64,000 nt of DNA, taken from Rhizobiales bacterium 2SD (GTDB lineage: Bacteria > Pseudomonadota > Alphaproteobacteria > Rhizobiales > Beijerinckiaceae). Made by a program: the position numbers and the translations under genes. The first letter of the stretch is position 1, and the number at the start of each line of letters is the position of its first letter. Of this stretch, positions 1 through 7,361 are shown piece by piece. The notes below the pieces were generated by a model, which was not told the DNA's origin, made no database searches, and was given only the letters and a program-made list of their open reading frames with translations. The stretch lies in the NCBI GenBank assembly GCA_005502805.1, contig SCMY01000001.1:744001-808000 (forward strand), read 5' to 3'.

Positions 1-84
1 GGCGGTGAGCCCGAGGCTGAGGCCGAGCCCCTGCAGGAGGAAAGGCACGGCGTTGGGGATCACGGAGAAGTCGAATCCGGTCAT
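1..84 (-). CDS. amino-acid ABC transporter permease, N-terminal fragment (cut by window edge)
   Basis: Only the first 28 codons are inside the window. They read MTGFDFSVIPNAVPFLLQGL and continue with GLSLGLTA, the usual periplasmic start and beginning of the first membrane segment of HisM/GltK-type permeases. The ATG lies three bases after the stop of the permease at 88-804, so this is the second permease of the same polar amino-acid importer. The ATPase gene presumably follows outside the window. The identification rests on context plus this short N-terminus. Confidence 0.75.
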   Translation of the reverse strand, partial: MTGFDFSVIPNAVPFLLQGLGLSLGLTA

Positions 85-87
85 CGC

Positions 88-804
88 TCAACCTTTCGCA
101 GCCGAACCGGCCACCGAGATCCGGCGCTCGATGGCCGTCATGAGCGTCGTCACGACCAGGGCGATGGCCATGTAGACGACCGTCGCAGCGGTGAAGGCCT
201 CGAAGCCCTGATAGGTGAAGCTCTGGATCTGCTGGGTTTGCGCCGTCAGCTCGTAGACGCCGATGGTCAGGGCAATCGACGAATTCTTGAATATCGTCAG
301 AAACTCCGAGGTCAGCGGCGGCACGACGATCCTGAACGCCTGCGGCAGCAGGACGTGCCGATAGGCCTGGACCGTGGACAATCCCGAAGCGCGAGCTGCC
401 ATAGACTGGCCGCGCGGGACGGCTGCGATGCCGGCAGAGACCTGGACCGCGACGCGTGAGGCCGTGAACAGGCCCAACGCCACGATGGCCGTCACGATCT
501 CCGGATGCGGCAGGTCCCGCTTGAGCCAGGTCCCCACGGTTTTCGGCAGCAGTTCCGGCACGACGAAGAACCAGAGGAACATCTGCAGGAGCAGAGGGAC
601 GTTCCGGAACAGGTTGATGTACGACCCAGTGACCATGCGCATCGCGCCGCGACCGCCGCTATGGAGCACGCCGATCAGCGTCCCGATCGTGATCGCGATG
701 GCCCAGCCGGCGAGCGAGATCACGATCGTCATGGCGATGCCTTGGCCGAGCCAACCCAGATAAGGGGATTGGAAGAGGACGCCCCAATTCCACGCATAGC
801 TCAT
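88..804 (-). CDS. polar amino-acid ABC transporter permease (GltJ/HisQ family)
   Basis: Inner-membrane permease of 238 residues, the normal size for the family. Membrane segments are visible at about residues 20-45, 60-85, 100-125 and 190-225. The conserved cytoplasmic EAA-type loop appears as ARASGLSTVQAYRHVLLPQA near residues 140-158, which docks on the ATPase. The segment GSYINLFRNVPLLLQMF is also typical of glutamate/aspartate-type permeases. It lies 40 bases downstream of the binding protein gene and three bases before a second permease, so it forms a heterodimeric channel. Substrate inferred as an acidic or polar amino acid. Confidence 0.9.
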   Translation of the reverse strand: MSYAWNWGVLFQSPYLGWLGQGIAMTIVISLAGWAIAITIGTLIGVLHSGGRGAMRMVTGSYINLFRNVPLLLQMFLWFFVVPELLPKTVGTWLKRDLPHPEIVTAIVALGLFTASRVAVQVSAGIAAVPRGQSMAARASGLSTVQAYRHVLLPQAFRIVVPPLTSEFLTIFKNSSIALTIGVYELTAQTQQIQSFTYQGFEAFTAATVVYMAIALVVTTLMTAIERRISVAGSAAKG

Positions 805-844
805 GGCGCGCCCTTCCCGGCCTGCCCGCGGATCCAGATCCGCT

Positions 845-1720
845 TCACTCGGGAATCCCGATGATCTGGAAGGTGGTCGCCAGCGGCACCGACAGAGGCA
901 CGCCCAGCGGCTCGAACCACTTCTGGTAGACCTTCTGGAGCTCGCCCTCGCGCGCCAGCCGGGCGAGCGTCGCGTTCACGAGCGACAGGAAGACCGTGCT
1001 GTTCTTCTGCACCAGGAAGCCGTAGCTGTCGTAGGAGAGCGGCTTGCCGACGACCTCGTAGTCTGTGGGCGACGGCGCCTTGCCGCGAAGCCCGAACAGC
1101 AGGATGTCGTCGGTCGAGAAGGCGTCGACGCGATCGGTCGACAGGGCAAGGAAGCCCTCCGAATTGTCCCGTACCGGCACGATCCGGATGTTCAGCTTGT
1201 CACGCTCGACGAGGGACTTGATCAGGCGCTCGGGCACCGAGTTGATCGGCAAGGCGATCGACTTGCCGTTGAGGTCGGCGAGCTCGGCGATGCCGGACTT
1301 CGACTTCACCAGGAGCCGCGTCGAGGAGATGAAGAAGGGGCTCGAGAAGTCGACCTGCGCCTGGCGTCCGACCGTGTTCACGGCGGATTCGCAGGAAATG
1401 TCGACGGTCCCGTTGGCGACGAGCGGGATGCGGTTCTGCAGGTTGACCGGCACCCATTTGATCTCGAGCTCGGCCAGACCGAGCGCAGACTTCACGGTCT
1501 GCGCGACCTTGACGCAAAGATCGCTCGAATAGCCGGTCGGCTTCCCCTGCGCGTCGATGTAGGAGAAGGGGATCGAAGCCTCGCGATACCCGATCGCGAT
1601 CGATTTCTTCGCTTTGATCCGATCGACCACGGCATCCGACGATTGCGCAGCGGCGGTCGATGCCGCTCCCAGTGCCGCGCTGATGCAGATGGCGGCCAGC
1701 GCCACGATGCGACCCTTCAT
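845..1720 (-). CDS. amino-acid ABC transporter substrate-binding protein (GltI-like)
   Basis: Periplasmic binding protein of 291 residues with a clear Sec signal peptide (MKGRIVALAAICISAALG, cleavage near AAAQ at residue 26). The mature protein has the SBP_bac_3 pattern: IAIGYREASIPFSYID at the N-terminus, NGTVDISCE for the hinge region, and VDAFSTDD in lobe two. The C-terminal WFEPLGVPL segment resembles glutamate/aspartate binding proteins. It is the first transporter gene after the HAD hydrolase in the same direction and precedes both permeases. The ligand cannot be read from the sequence. The aspartate-dehydrogenase-like gene across the divergent promoter suggests an aspartate-like amino acid, which is inference. 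Confidence 0.9.
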   Translation of the reverse strand: MKGRIVALAAICISAALGAASTAAAQSSDAVVDRIKAKKSIAIGYREASIPFSYIDAQGKPTGYSSDLCVKVAQTVKSALGLAELEIKWVPVNLQNRIPLVANGTVDISCESAVNTVGRQAQVDFSSPFFISSTRLLVKSKSGIAELADLNGKSIALPINSVPERLIKSLVERDKLNIRIVPVRDNSEGFLALSTDRVDAFSTDDILLFGLRGKAPSPTDYEVVGKPLSYDSYGFLVQKNSTVFLSLVNATLARLAREGELQKVYQKWFEPLGVPLSVPLATTFQIIGIPE

Positions 1721-1756
1721 GTCCCGCTCCCGTTGTGGTTGTTGGTCGATGCGATG

Positions 1757-2461
1757 TCAGGCGATGGCTTCGAGCAGCTCGGCGAGACTTGAAACCGTCA
1801 GGTCAGGCCGGGCCTCGGCCGCACCCTCGCCGGACAGGCCGAGAAGGCGCTGCCGCCGGTTGATCCAGGCCGATTTGAGTCCGAGCCTGTTGGCGGGCGT
1901 GATGTCGGCGCGAAGGCTCTGGCCGACATGCAGGACGCGCTCCCGCGGGACGCCGATCGCCTCGAGCTCGGCCAGCGCAGTGGTGAAATGCTCGTCGCTG
2001 GGCTTGTAGGCGCCGATCCGCTCGGCCGTGACGACGATGTCGAAGCGGATGTTCATCCTGGCGCAGGACGAGGCCAGCGAGGCGTTGTCGATGTTCGACA
2101 GCGCTCCGATCCTGGCGCGTGCCTGCAGCGCTTTCAGCCCAGCTTCGGTGTCGGCATAGGCGGGCCAGTCATGCGGCGTCTTGGAGAATGCCTCCCGGCG
2201 GGAGGCGTCTACCGCGACGCCGTAGTCAGACGAGATCCGGTCGAAGCAGCGGCGGAGAACCTCCGGATAGAGATGCGCCGGACGCTCCTTCTGGATTTCG
2301 GCACGGGCCCTGTCGAACGACATGATCAGCTCGTCGCCCGTCGCCACGATGCGGTTTTCGTTCGCCCAGGCCTGCAGGAACGCGGCGATCGACGGTTCCC
2401 AGTCAATGAGTGTGCCGTAGACGTCGAAGGTCACTGCGTCGAAGTCGGTCAAGCGAAGCAT
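1757..2461 (-). CDS. HAD-superfamily hydrolase, haloacid dehalogenase type II-like
   Basis: Cytosolic 234-residue protein. Motif I is FDVYGTLIDW (nucleophile Asp near residue 13), motif II is ALSNIDN, the motif III lysine is in AYKPSDEHF, and motif IV is LHVGQSLRADI. These place it in the type II haloacid dehalogenase branch. The Ser-x-Asn-x-x-Asp triad typical of true L-2-haloacid dehalogenases is not preserved in GQSLRADI, so dehalogenase activity is doubtful and a phosphatase or other hydrolase is as likely. It heads the minus-strand amino-acid transporter operon. Its start lies 32 bases from a palindrome that probably binds the divergent GntR regulator. Confidence 0.8.
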   Translation of the reverse strand: MLRLTDFDAVTFDVYGTLIDWEPSIAAFLQAWANENRIVATGDELIMSFDRARAEIQKERPAHLYPEVLRRCFDRISSDYGVAVDASRREAFSKTPHDWPAYADTEAGLKALQARARIGALSNIDNASLASSCARMNIRFDIVVTAERIGAYKPSDEHFTTALAELEAIGVPRERVLHVGQSLRADITPANRLGLKSAWINRRQRLLGLSGEGAAEARPDLTVSSLAELLEAIA

Positions 2462-2492
2462 GGAAAAGCCGTTCTCGTTCGGGGCTGAGATG

Positions 2493-2513
2493 AATTAGCG
2501 ATAATCGCTAATT
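2493..2513. promoter_or_regulatory. perfect palindromic operator between HAD and GntR genes
   Basis: The core ATTAGCGAT-A-ATCGCTAAT (2494-2512) is a perfect inverted repeat, extended by one more A/T pair on each side. On the minus strand it overlaps a possible promoter for the HAD gene: TTGACG at 2526-2521, a 17-base spacer, then TATCGC. Its minus-strand half carries ATTATCGCTAAT, a 12-mer found twice more nearby (2635 and 3387). It is probably the operator of the adjacent FadR-type GntR regulator. Confidence 0.7.
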
Positions 2514-2634
2514 TTGAACTCGTCAACCCGACGCCGTGAGAGCAGGCGGGAGCGGCCATAAATCAATGGTTCTGAGCAATAAGCGATTGACTTCAGAGGG
2601 TGAGCAGGGGCAAGAAGCATCTGCTCAGCTCAGA

Positions 2635-2646
2635 ATTATCGCTAAT
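2635..2646 (+). promoter_or_regulatory. second copy of the ATTATCGCTAAT motif
   Basis: This exact 12-mer is shared with the palindrome at 2493-2513 and with 3387-3398. It lies 23 bases before the preferred GTG start of the GntR gene. If the upstream GTG at 2600 were the real start, the motif would fall inside coding sequence. Its presence therefore also favours the later start. Confidence 0.55.
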
Positions 2647-2668
2647 CGACCCGAGAGACGGAAGCGTC

Positions 2669-3343
2669 GTGGATCACCCCGATATCATCGAGCCCGCGCC
2701 GCGACGCGATAATCGCTCGGCGGCCGCGATCGTCGTCGACGAGTTGCGCGCCGCGATCCTCCGGAACCGGCTGAGGGGAGGCGAACGTGTGCGGCAGGAC
2801 GCGATCGCCACGCAGTTCGGCGTGAGCCAGATGATCGTTCGCGAAGCCTTCAAGCAATTGGTGGGAGAAGGCTTCCTCACGGCCGAACCCAGGCGCGGCG
2901 TCAGCGTGGCGGTCATGAGCCAGGATGAGGCCTGGGAAATCAGCCAGCTCCGCGCGCTCCTGGAATGCCAGGCGCTGCGCTGGGCCATTCCCAACATGGT
3001 CCGCGCTGACTTCGTTCGATCAGCGGCTATCCTCGGCGAGTTGGACGGCTCCGACACCGTCGACGCCAAGATCCTTTTGAACGGCCGTTTTCACGCCACC
3101 CTGTATGCACCGGCGAAGCGGCCGCGCACGCTGGAGATGATCGAAGCGCTCAGGATGAATTTCGAACGGTACCTGCGGTTCACTTGGGAGCAGACGCATC
3201 ATCTGGAACAATCCCAGGCGGAGCACAGGACCATCTTGACGCTCTGCGAGATGCGCGATGTTGAACGAGCCTGCGACGCTCTGCGCAAGCACGTTCTCGC
3301 CACGGGGGATCTCCTCGTGGATAGCCTCACCCGGAAGACTTAG
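2669..3343 (+). CDS. GntR-family regulator, FadR/FCD type
   Basis: Transcriptional regulator of about 224 residues from the preferred GTG at 2669, which is preceded by GGAAG four bases upstream. A GTG at 2600 would add 23 residues but has no spaced ribosome-binding site and would overlap a candidate operator. An N-terminal winged helix (VRQDAIATQFGVSQMIVREAF, helix-turn-helix) is followed by an all-helical FCD ligand domain. The FCD metal-binding residues are plausibly the Asp/His of LNGRFHATLY and the His of AEHRTIL. The family usually senses the organic or amino acid whose catabolism it controls. It is divergent from the HAD/transporter operon and is followed by the aspartate-dehydrogenase-like gene. 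Confidence 0.88.
   Translation: MDHPDIIEPAPRRDNRSAAAIVVDELRAAILRNRLRGGERVRQDAIATQFGVSQMIVREAFKQLVGEGFLTAEPRRGVSVAVMSQDEAWEISQLRALLECQALRWAIPNMVRADFVRSAAILGELDGSDTVDAKILLNGRFHATLYAPAKRPRTLEMIEALRMNFERYLRFTWEQTHHLEQSQAEHRTILTLCEMRDVERACDALRKHVLATGDLLVDSLTRKT
2706..2716. promoter_or_regulatory. partial operator GCGATAATCGC inside the GntR reading frame
   Basis: This 11-bp palindrome equals the centre of the 2493-2513 operator and lies within the first codons of the regulator gene. It may be an auxiliary autoregulatory site. The shortness of the match leaves room for coincidence. Confidence 0.35.
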
Positions 3344-3386
3344 CGGCGCCCTTCTCGCCAGCCGAAATGATCGTTTGACACGCCAT

Positions 3387-3398
3387 ATTATCGCTAAT
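3387..3398 (+). promoter_or_regulatory. third copy of the ATTATCGCTAAT motif, upstream of the dehydrogenase
   Basis: The motif lies in the 127-base gap between the GntR gene and the aspartate-dehydrogenase-like gene, about 70 bases before its ATG. The shared match with the copy at 2635 extends to ATTATCGCTAATCG. Its position suggests that the dehydrogenase has its own promoter under the same regulator. Confidence 0.6.
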
Positions 3399-3470
3399 CG
3401 TTAGATCTCCGCGAAGCACTCTGGGGCGCCAGATGTTGTCACGTCGGATGCCGGAGCCCGGGAGAGGCAC

Positions 3471-4241
3471 ATGAGATACAGGCGGATCGGCATCATCGGC
3501 GCCGGCGTTGTCGGAAAGGCGATCTTCGATGCCATCACACGCGCCGGACTGGCGGACGTCGAGTACATCCTGGTCAGCGAGAATTTCGAGGCTCCAGCCG
3601 ATGCACCTCAGCTGCGAAGCAGGATCACGACGGACGCCAACCGCGCGCTTGCGGCGCCTACCGACCTCGTGATCGAGGCCGCCCACCCGGATGTCGTGTC
3701 GCGTTTCGGGGCGCAGCTGCTCGCAAAGGGCGACCTCTGCGCCTTCAGTTCCTCGGCTCTGGCCGACCAAGCCACCGAAACCGCCATGCTGCTGGCAGCC
3801 AGAAGGGCGGGGACCCGACTCCTCGTCCCGCACGGCGCGGTCCTTGCTCTCGACGGGATCAGTGATGGCCGGGACGCGATTGAGGACGTGACAATCACCA
3901 CGACGAAGAGCGGAGCCAGTCTCGGAACGCGCGCGGATGCTCGCGGCACGCTTTTCGACGGCTCGACCAGGGATGTCTGCGCCCTCTTCCCCCGCAATGT
4001 GAACGTGCATGCGGCAATCGCGATCTCGGGCATCGGCTTCGATCGCACGCGCAGTGTCGTGATGGCCGATCCCGATACAACGGAGATGCGGCACCGGATT
4101 CAAGTATCGGGCCGAGGTTTCGAGTGGGATATTTCAGTTCGCTCGACGGCGCTCGGTGGTGTGTCCGGAGCCTACACACCCAAATCAGCGGCCGGATCTG
4201 TCCAACGCATTCTCGGACTCCACCCTGTCGCCACTTGCTGA
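3471..4241 (+). CDS. aspartate dehydrogenase-like NAD(P)-dependent oxidoreductase (NadX/DUF108 family)
   Basis: Cytosolic enzyme of 256 residues, the usual family length. The N-terminal Rossmann fold starts with IGIIGAGVVGKAI (residues 6-18). The signature FPRNVNVHAAIAISGIG (residues 173-189) contains the likely catalytic His180. Family members oxidise L-aspartate to iminoaspartate and ammonia, or act on related amino acids. The start has GGAGAGG upstream. No nadA or nadC lies nearby, so a catabolic role together with the divergent amino-acid transporter is more likely than NAD biosynthesis. Exact substrate unknown. Confidence 0.8.
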   Translation: MRYRRIGIIGAGVVGKAIFDAITRAGLADVEYILVSENFEAPADAPQLRSRITTDANRALAAPTDLVIEAAHPDVVSRFGAQLLAKGDLCAFSSSALADQATETAMLLAARRAGTRLLVPHGAVLALDGISDGRDAIEDVTITTTKSGASLGTRADARGTLFDGSTRDVCALFPRNVNVHAAIAISGIGFDRTRSVVMADPDTTEMRHRIQVSGRGFEWDISVRSTALGGVSGAYTPKSAAGSVQRILGLHPVATC

Positions 4242-4372
4242 GGCAGCATGCCCAGGCGATGAGATCGCAATACAGGCGCGACCTTTCTGCGCGCTCTCGT
4301 GCCCGGAGTCGCCCGGTTCCGTGACGGTTCACGGCTATGGCGGGTCGACCCCATCTTCATCGCCCCGCTTGA

Positions 4373-5332
4373 TCAGCCCGGCTTGATACCGGCTTCCTCG
4401 ACCACGCGGTTGGCGCGCTGGATCTCGGCCTCGATGAACTTGGCGAAGCTCGCCGGGCCCTCGGTCACGGCTTCCGCCCCGAGCGCCGTCAGCTTCTCGA
4501 CGATCTCGCGATCCTTCGAGGCAGCCTGTACCGTCGCGTTGACGCGCTGCACGGTCTCGGCCGGCAGGCCCTTCGGGCCCCAGAGGCCGTACCAGAGTGT
4601 GAAGTTGAGATCGGAAAGCCCCTGCTCGCCGGCGGTCGGCAGGTTTGGCAGCAGCCCGCTGCGCTGCGCGCCCATGATCGCGAAGGCACGCACCTTGCCG
4701 TCGGTGATGAAGGACAGGGCCGAGCCGAGCGGCGCGACCATCAGCGGTACCTGGCCGGCGACGACATCGGTGATCGCCGGGGCCGTGCCGCGGTAATTGA
4801 CCAGATCGGCGGTCGTGCCGGTGCGGCGCTTGAAGCTCTCGGTGGCGAGATGACCCATGCTGCCCAGCGCCGAATTGGCGAAGGTGTACTCGGTGGGCTT
4901 CGCCTTCATGTCGGCGATCAATGCCTGCATGGTCACTGGCGTCTTCATCGAGCCGATCAGCACCATCGGCGAGGTCGCGAAGCGCGAGATCGGCGTGAAA
5001 TCGGCCAGCGGGTCATAGGACACGCTGCGCATCACGTGCTTGGCCATGATGTGGATGTCGGCATTGGTCAGATAGGTCGCCCCGTCGGGTGCGGCCCGCG
5101 CGACCTCGGCCGCGCCGAGCGTGTTGCTGGCGCCGGCCTTGTTCTCGACCACCCAGGATTCGTCGAGCGCCGGCGCTATGCGCTGGGCGTAGAGCCGACC
5201 GATCACGTCGATCGCGCCGCCCGCCGCGGCGGGCACGATCAGCCTGACGATCTTGCGCTGGGCGAAGGCAACACGGGGGGCGAACGCAGCGCCAGCGAGT
5301 CCCGTCAGGGCGGCACGTCGTGTGATGATCAC
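4373..5332 (-). CDS. Bug-family (TctC) periplasmic solute-binding protein
   Basis: Extracytoplasmic binding protein of 319 residues. The N-terminus (ITRRAALTGLAGAAFAPRVAFAQ) has twin arginines and may use the Tat route, with cleavage after AFAQ. The mature start VRLIVPAAAGGAIDVIGR and the later ENKAGAS and PDGATYL segments are the conserved Bug ligand-binding regions. Bug proteins bind carboxylates, often aromatic acids, and normally serve a TctAB transporter. None is adjacent, so this is an orphan. Its promoter carries an operator matching the one before the aldolase-monooxygenase operon, so it probably brings in that pathway's substrate. Confidence 0.9.
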   Translation of the reverse strand: MIITRRAALTGLAGAAFAPRVAFAQRKIVRLIVPAAAGGAIDVIGRLYAQRIAPALDESWVVENKAGASNTLGAAEVARAAPDGATYLTNADIHIMAKHVMRSVSYDPLADFTPISRFATSPMVLIGSMKTPVTMQALIADMKAKPTEYTFANSALGSMGHLATESFKRRTGTTADLVNYRGTAPAITDVVAGQVPLMVAPLGSALSFITDGKVRAFAIMGAQRSGLLPNLPTAGEQGLSDLNFTLWYGLWGPKGLPAETVQRVNATVQAASKDREIVEKLTALGAEAVTEGPASFAKFIEAEIQRANRVVEEAGIKPG

Positions 5333-5484
5333 CTGATTTTCCTCCGGATTGCGCCGCGTTGCTCGCGATTCTCGAATTCAGTTCGAAAGGCCGTCTGCGC
5401 TCCTCGATCTCGGCCGGCAGCGGAACCCGGCACGACAAGGCGATGCCATCGGGCGCTGCTTCCGCTCGCCCTGCAAATAAGGAC

Positions 5485-5526
5485 GCATACTTATTATCAG
5501 TATGCATCGTATCTTGATGCTGTCAA
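5485..5526 (-). promoter_or_regulatory. promoter and MarR-type operator of the Bug gene
   Basis: On the minus strand TTGACA (5526-5521), a 16-base spacer and CATACT (5504-5499) form a promoter. A 21-bp inverted repeat, GCATACT and AGTATGC separated by seven bases (5485-5505), covers the -10 box. In promoter orientation 16 of its 21 positions match the site at 6310-6330. It is probably the operator of the MarR protein encoded next door. The remaining 5333-5484 stretch shows nothing else. Confidence 0.65.
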
Positions 5527-5606
5527 ACGGCGAACCGCTTGAATCCTACGAAGCGGACTTCATGCAACCGCTTCGCCCAGTCGCAATGTCGGAAGAAGCC
5601 GCCCCC

Positions 5607-6089
5607 TCAGGCGGCGTCGGAGGAGCGAACCGCGTCCAGTCGCAGCGGCACGCGCGAGGCGTCGTTGTTGAGCTCGACGAGCTGCCCGAGCATGCGCATG
5701 AAGGTCTCGCGATCCTCCGGCACGAGCGGGGCCAGGATGCGCTCCTGCGCCCGCTGTGCCAGGGGCCCGGCTTCCTGCAGGACACGCGCGCCCTTCGGCG
5801 ACAGGTGCAGAACCTTGATGCGCTTGTCGTCCTTGCTGCCCGAGCGTTGGATCAACTCCTTGGCCTCCATGCGCTCCAGCACATTGCCGAGCGTCGAGCG
5901 GTCGAAGGCGACGAGCGCCGACAGACGGGTCGCATCGATGCCGGGATTGTCGCGCACCGTGACCAGTGCCGCGAACTGGACAGGGGTGAGGTCGACCGGC
6001 GCGCATTCCTCAAGAAAGAGCGAGACGGCGATCTGTTGCGCGCGCCGGATGAGATGGCCGGGCATATGATAGATATCGTCCATCGACAT
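5607..6089 (-). CDS. MarR-family transcriptional regulator
   Basis: Regulator of 160 residues. The winged helix-turn-helix occupies roughly residues 35-100: LTPVQFAALVTV, then DATRLSALVAFDRSTLGNVLERME as recognition region, and GSKDDKRIKVLHLSPKGARVL as the wing. Flanking helices form the dimer interface. MarR proteins are mostly repressors released by small aromatic ligands. Here the gene sits between two transcription units whose promoters carry near-identical operators, the Bug binding protein and the aldolase-monooxygenase pair. It also has a half-site at its own promoter, consistent with autoregulation. Confidence 0.92.
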   Translation of the reverse strand: MSMDDIYHMPGHLIRRAQQIAVSLFLEECAPVDLTPVQFAALVTVRDNPGIDATRLSALVAFDRSTLGNVLERMEAKELIQRSGSKDDKRIKVLHLSPKGARVLQEAGPLAQRAQERILAPLVPEDRETFMRMLGQLVELNNDASRVPLRLDAVRSSDAA

Positions 6090-6203
6090 CGTCGCTCTAC
6101 CTTGGTGGGCGGCGGATGGCTTCCGCCGCTCGATTGTTCGTGCCGCCGGCTCTTCGCCAGGCGAATCCTGCTCGGCTCGATCGCTGCATCTTCGCTATAG
6201 ATC

Positions 6204-6230
6204 GTATGCTTTCAGTCCGTAAGCGGTCAA
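6204..6230 (-). promoter_or_regulatory. candidate marR promoter with half operator
   Basis: On the minus strand TTGACC (6230-6225), a 16-base spacer and CATACG (6208-6203) repeat the geometry of the two operator-bearing promoters. The left operator half GCATAC is conserved at the same offset, but the right half is not. This would give weak autoregulation. Confidence 0.4.
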
Positions 6231-6288
6231 AGCTCCCCGTTTTTCGGCCTCCAGACAGAGCATCCGGACACCCGAGCCTCGGCCAAGG

Positions 6289-6330
6289 TTGACACTCAAA
6301 AATCTGCGAGTATCCTGTTAATCAGTATAC
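6289..6330 (+). promoter_or_regulatory. promoter and MarR-type operator of the aldolase-monooxygenase operon
   Basis: TTGACA (6289-6294), a 16-base spacer and TATCCT (6311-6316) form a promoter. The inverted repeat GTATCCTG and CAGTATAC with a five-base spacer (6310-6330) starts one base before the -10 box, exactly as at the Bug gene promoter. The remaining 190 bases to the aldolase start form an untranslated leader without an obvious gene. Confidence 0.65.
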
Positions 6331-6522
6331 GGACGATTTTTCAGAGATCGCCGGATGGGAGGTTGCCCCCAGCGCTCTGCGGGCGTTGGAAAGCTGGCAC
6401 TGCTCGCGCAGCGGCGCCAGCCATGCGTTCCACCGTCTCTCTGATCGTCAATCCGACCTCGCGGCCGATCAGTGAGGTTCGGCCCGCAGTTTCGATCGCA
6501 GCGACATCGGAGAGAGCGAGCA

Positions 6523-7305
6523 ATGTGCACGTCTGATCATGGCAACCACCCCATCGCGGTCGACGTGGTCGATATGGCCGCTGCCTCGGTCGCTCCCTCG
6601 CCGGAGATCGTCGAGGAGCTCGTCGCCGCCAACCACATCCTGTTCGATCAGGGCGTCGTCGACGCCTTCGGCCATATCAGCGTGCGTCATGACAAGCGGC
6701 CCGACCGCTTCCTGCTCGCCCGCAACATGGCGCCGAGCCGGGTCGCAGGCGAGGACATCGTCGAGTTCACGCTCGATGGCGAAGCGGTGAACGCCAATGG
6801 CCGCAAGGTCTATCTCGAGCGCTTCATCCACGCCGAGATCTTCCGCAAGCGTCCCGACGTGATGGCCGTGATCCACAGCCACTCGCATTCGATCGTGCCG
6901 CTCAGCGTGGTCAAGGGCACGCGGCTTCGGGCGATGTTCCACATGGCCGGCTTCGTCGGCCAGGGCGCGCCGGTCTTCGAGATCCGCGAGGCCGGCGGTG
7001 ATGCCACCGATCTCCTGATCAGCAACAACCATCTCGGCCGGGCGCTCGCCGAGCATTTCGACGGGCACGACATCGTGCTGATGCGCGGCCATGGCTCGAC
7101 CGTCGTCGCCGGCTCGATCAAGCAGGCGGTCTACCGCGCGGTCTATGCAGAGCTCAATGCGCGCTACCAGCTGCAGGCGATGCAGCTCGGCGAGGTCACC
7201 TATCTCACCGAGGGCGAAAGTCGCGCCTGCGTCGCCAGCATCGAGGCGCAGGTCCACCGCCCCTGGGAGATGTGGCTCGAACAGGCCCGCGCCCGCCGGC
7301 GCTGA
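6523..7305 (+). CDS. class II aldolase/adducin family protein
   Basis: Cytosolic metal-dependent enzyme of 260 residues from the ATG at 6523, which has GGAGAG nine bases upstream; a GTG at 6472 is open but less likely. The zinc motif VIHSHSHSIVPLS gives two histidines and RGHGSTVVAGS gives the third, with a glutamate plausibly from the VEFTLDGE or YLERFIHAEI regions. The family covers fuculose-phosphate-type aldolases and also decarboxylases of aromatic pathways, such as dihydroxyphthalate and ring-fission product decarboxylases. Being paired with an aromatic-ring monooxygenase under a MarR regulator favours the second kind. That choice is inference. Confidence 0.85.
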   Translation: MCTSDHGNHPIAVDVVDMAAASVAPSPEIVEELVAANHILFDQGVVDAFGHISVRHDKRPDRFLLARNMAPSRVAGEDIVEFTLDGEAVNANGRKVYLERFIHAEIFRKRPDVMAVIHSHSHSIVPLSVVKGTRLRAMFHMAGFVGQGAPVFEIREAGGDATDLLISNNHLGRALAEHFDGHDIVLMRGHGSTVVAGSIKQAVYRAVYAELNARYQLQAMQLGEVTYLTEGESRACVASIEAQVHRPWEMWLEQARARRR

Positions 7306-7316
7306 GGCGCCGGCGG
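7293..7316 (+). terminator. hairpin at the aldolase stop codon
   Basis: A perfect 10-bp stem, CCGCCGGCGC and its complement, holds the TGA stop in its four-base loop. No T-run follows, so it is more likely an intercistronic RNA structure tuning expression or stability of the downstream monooxygenase than a true terminator. Confidence 0.45.
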
Positions 7317-7361
7317 CGTCCCTCTCCCCATGATCATCCTGCCTCGCTGAAGGTGGCTGCC

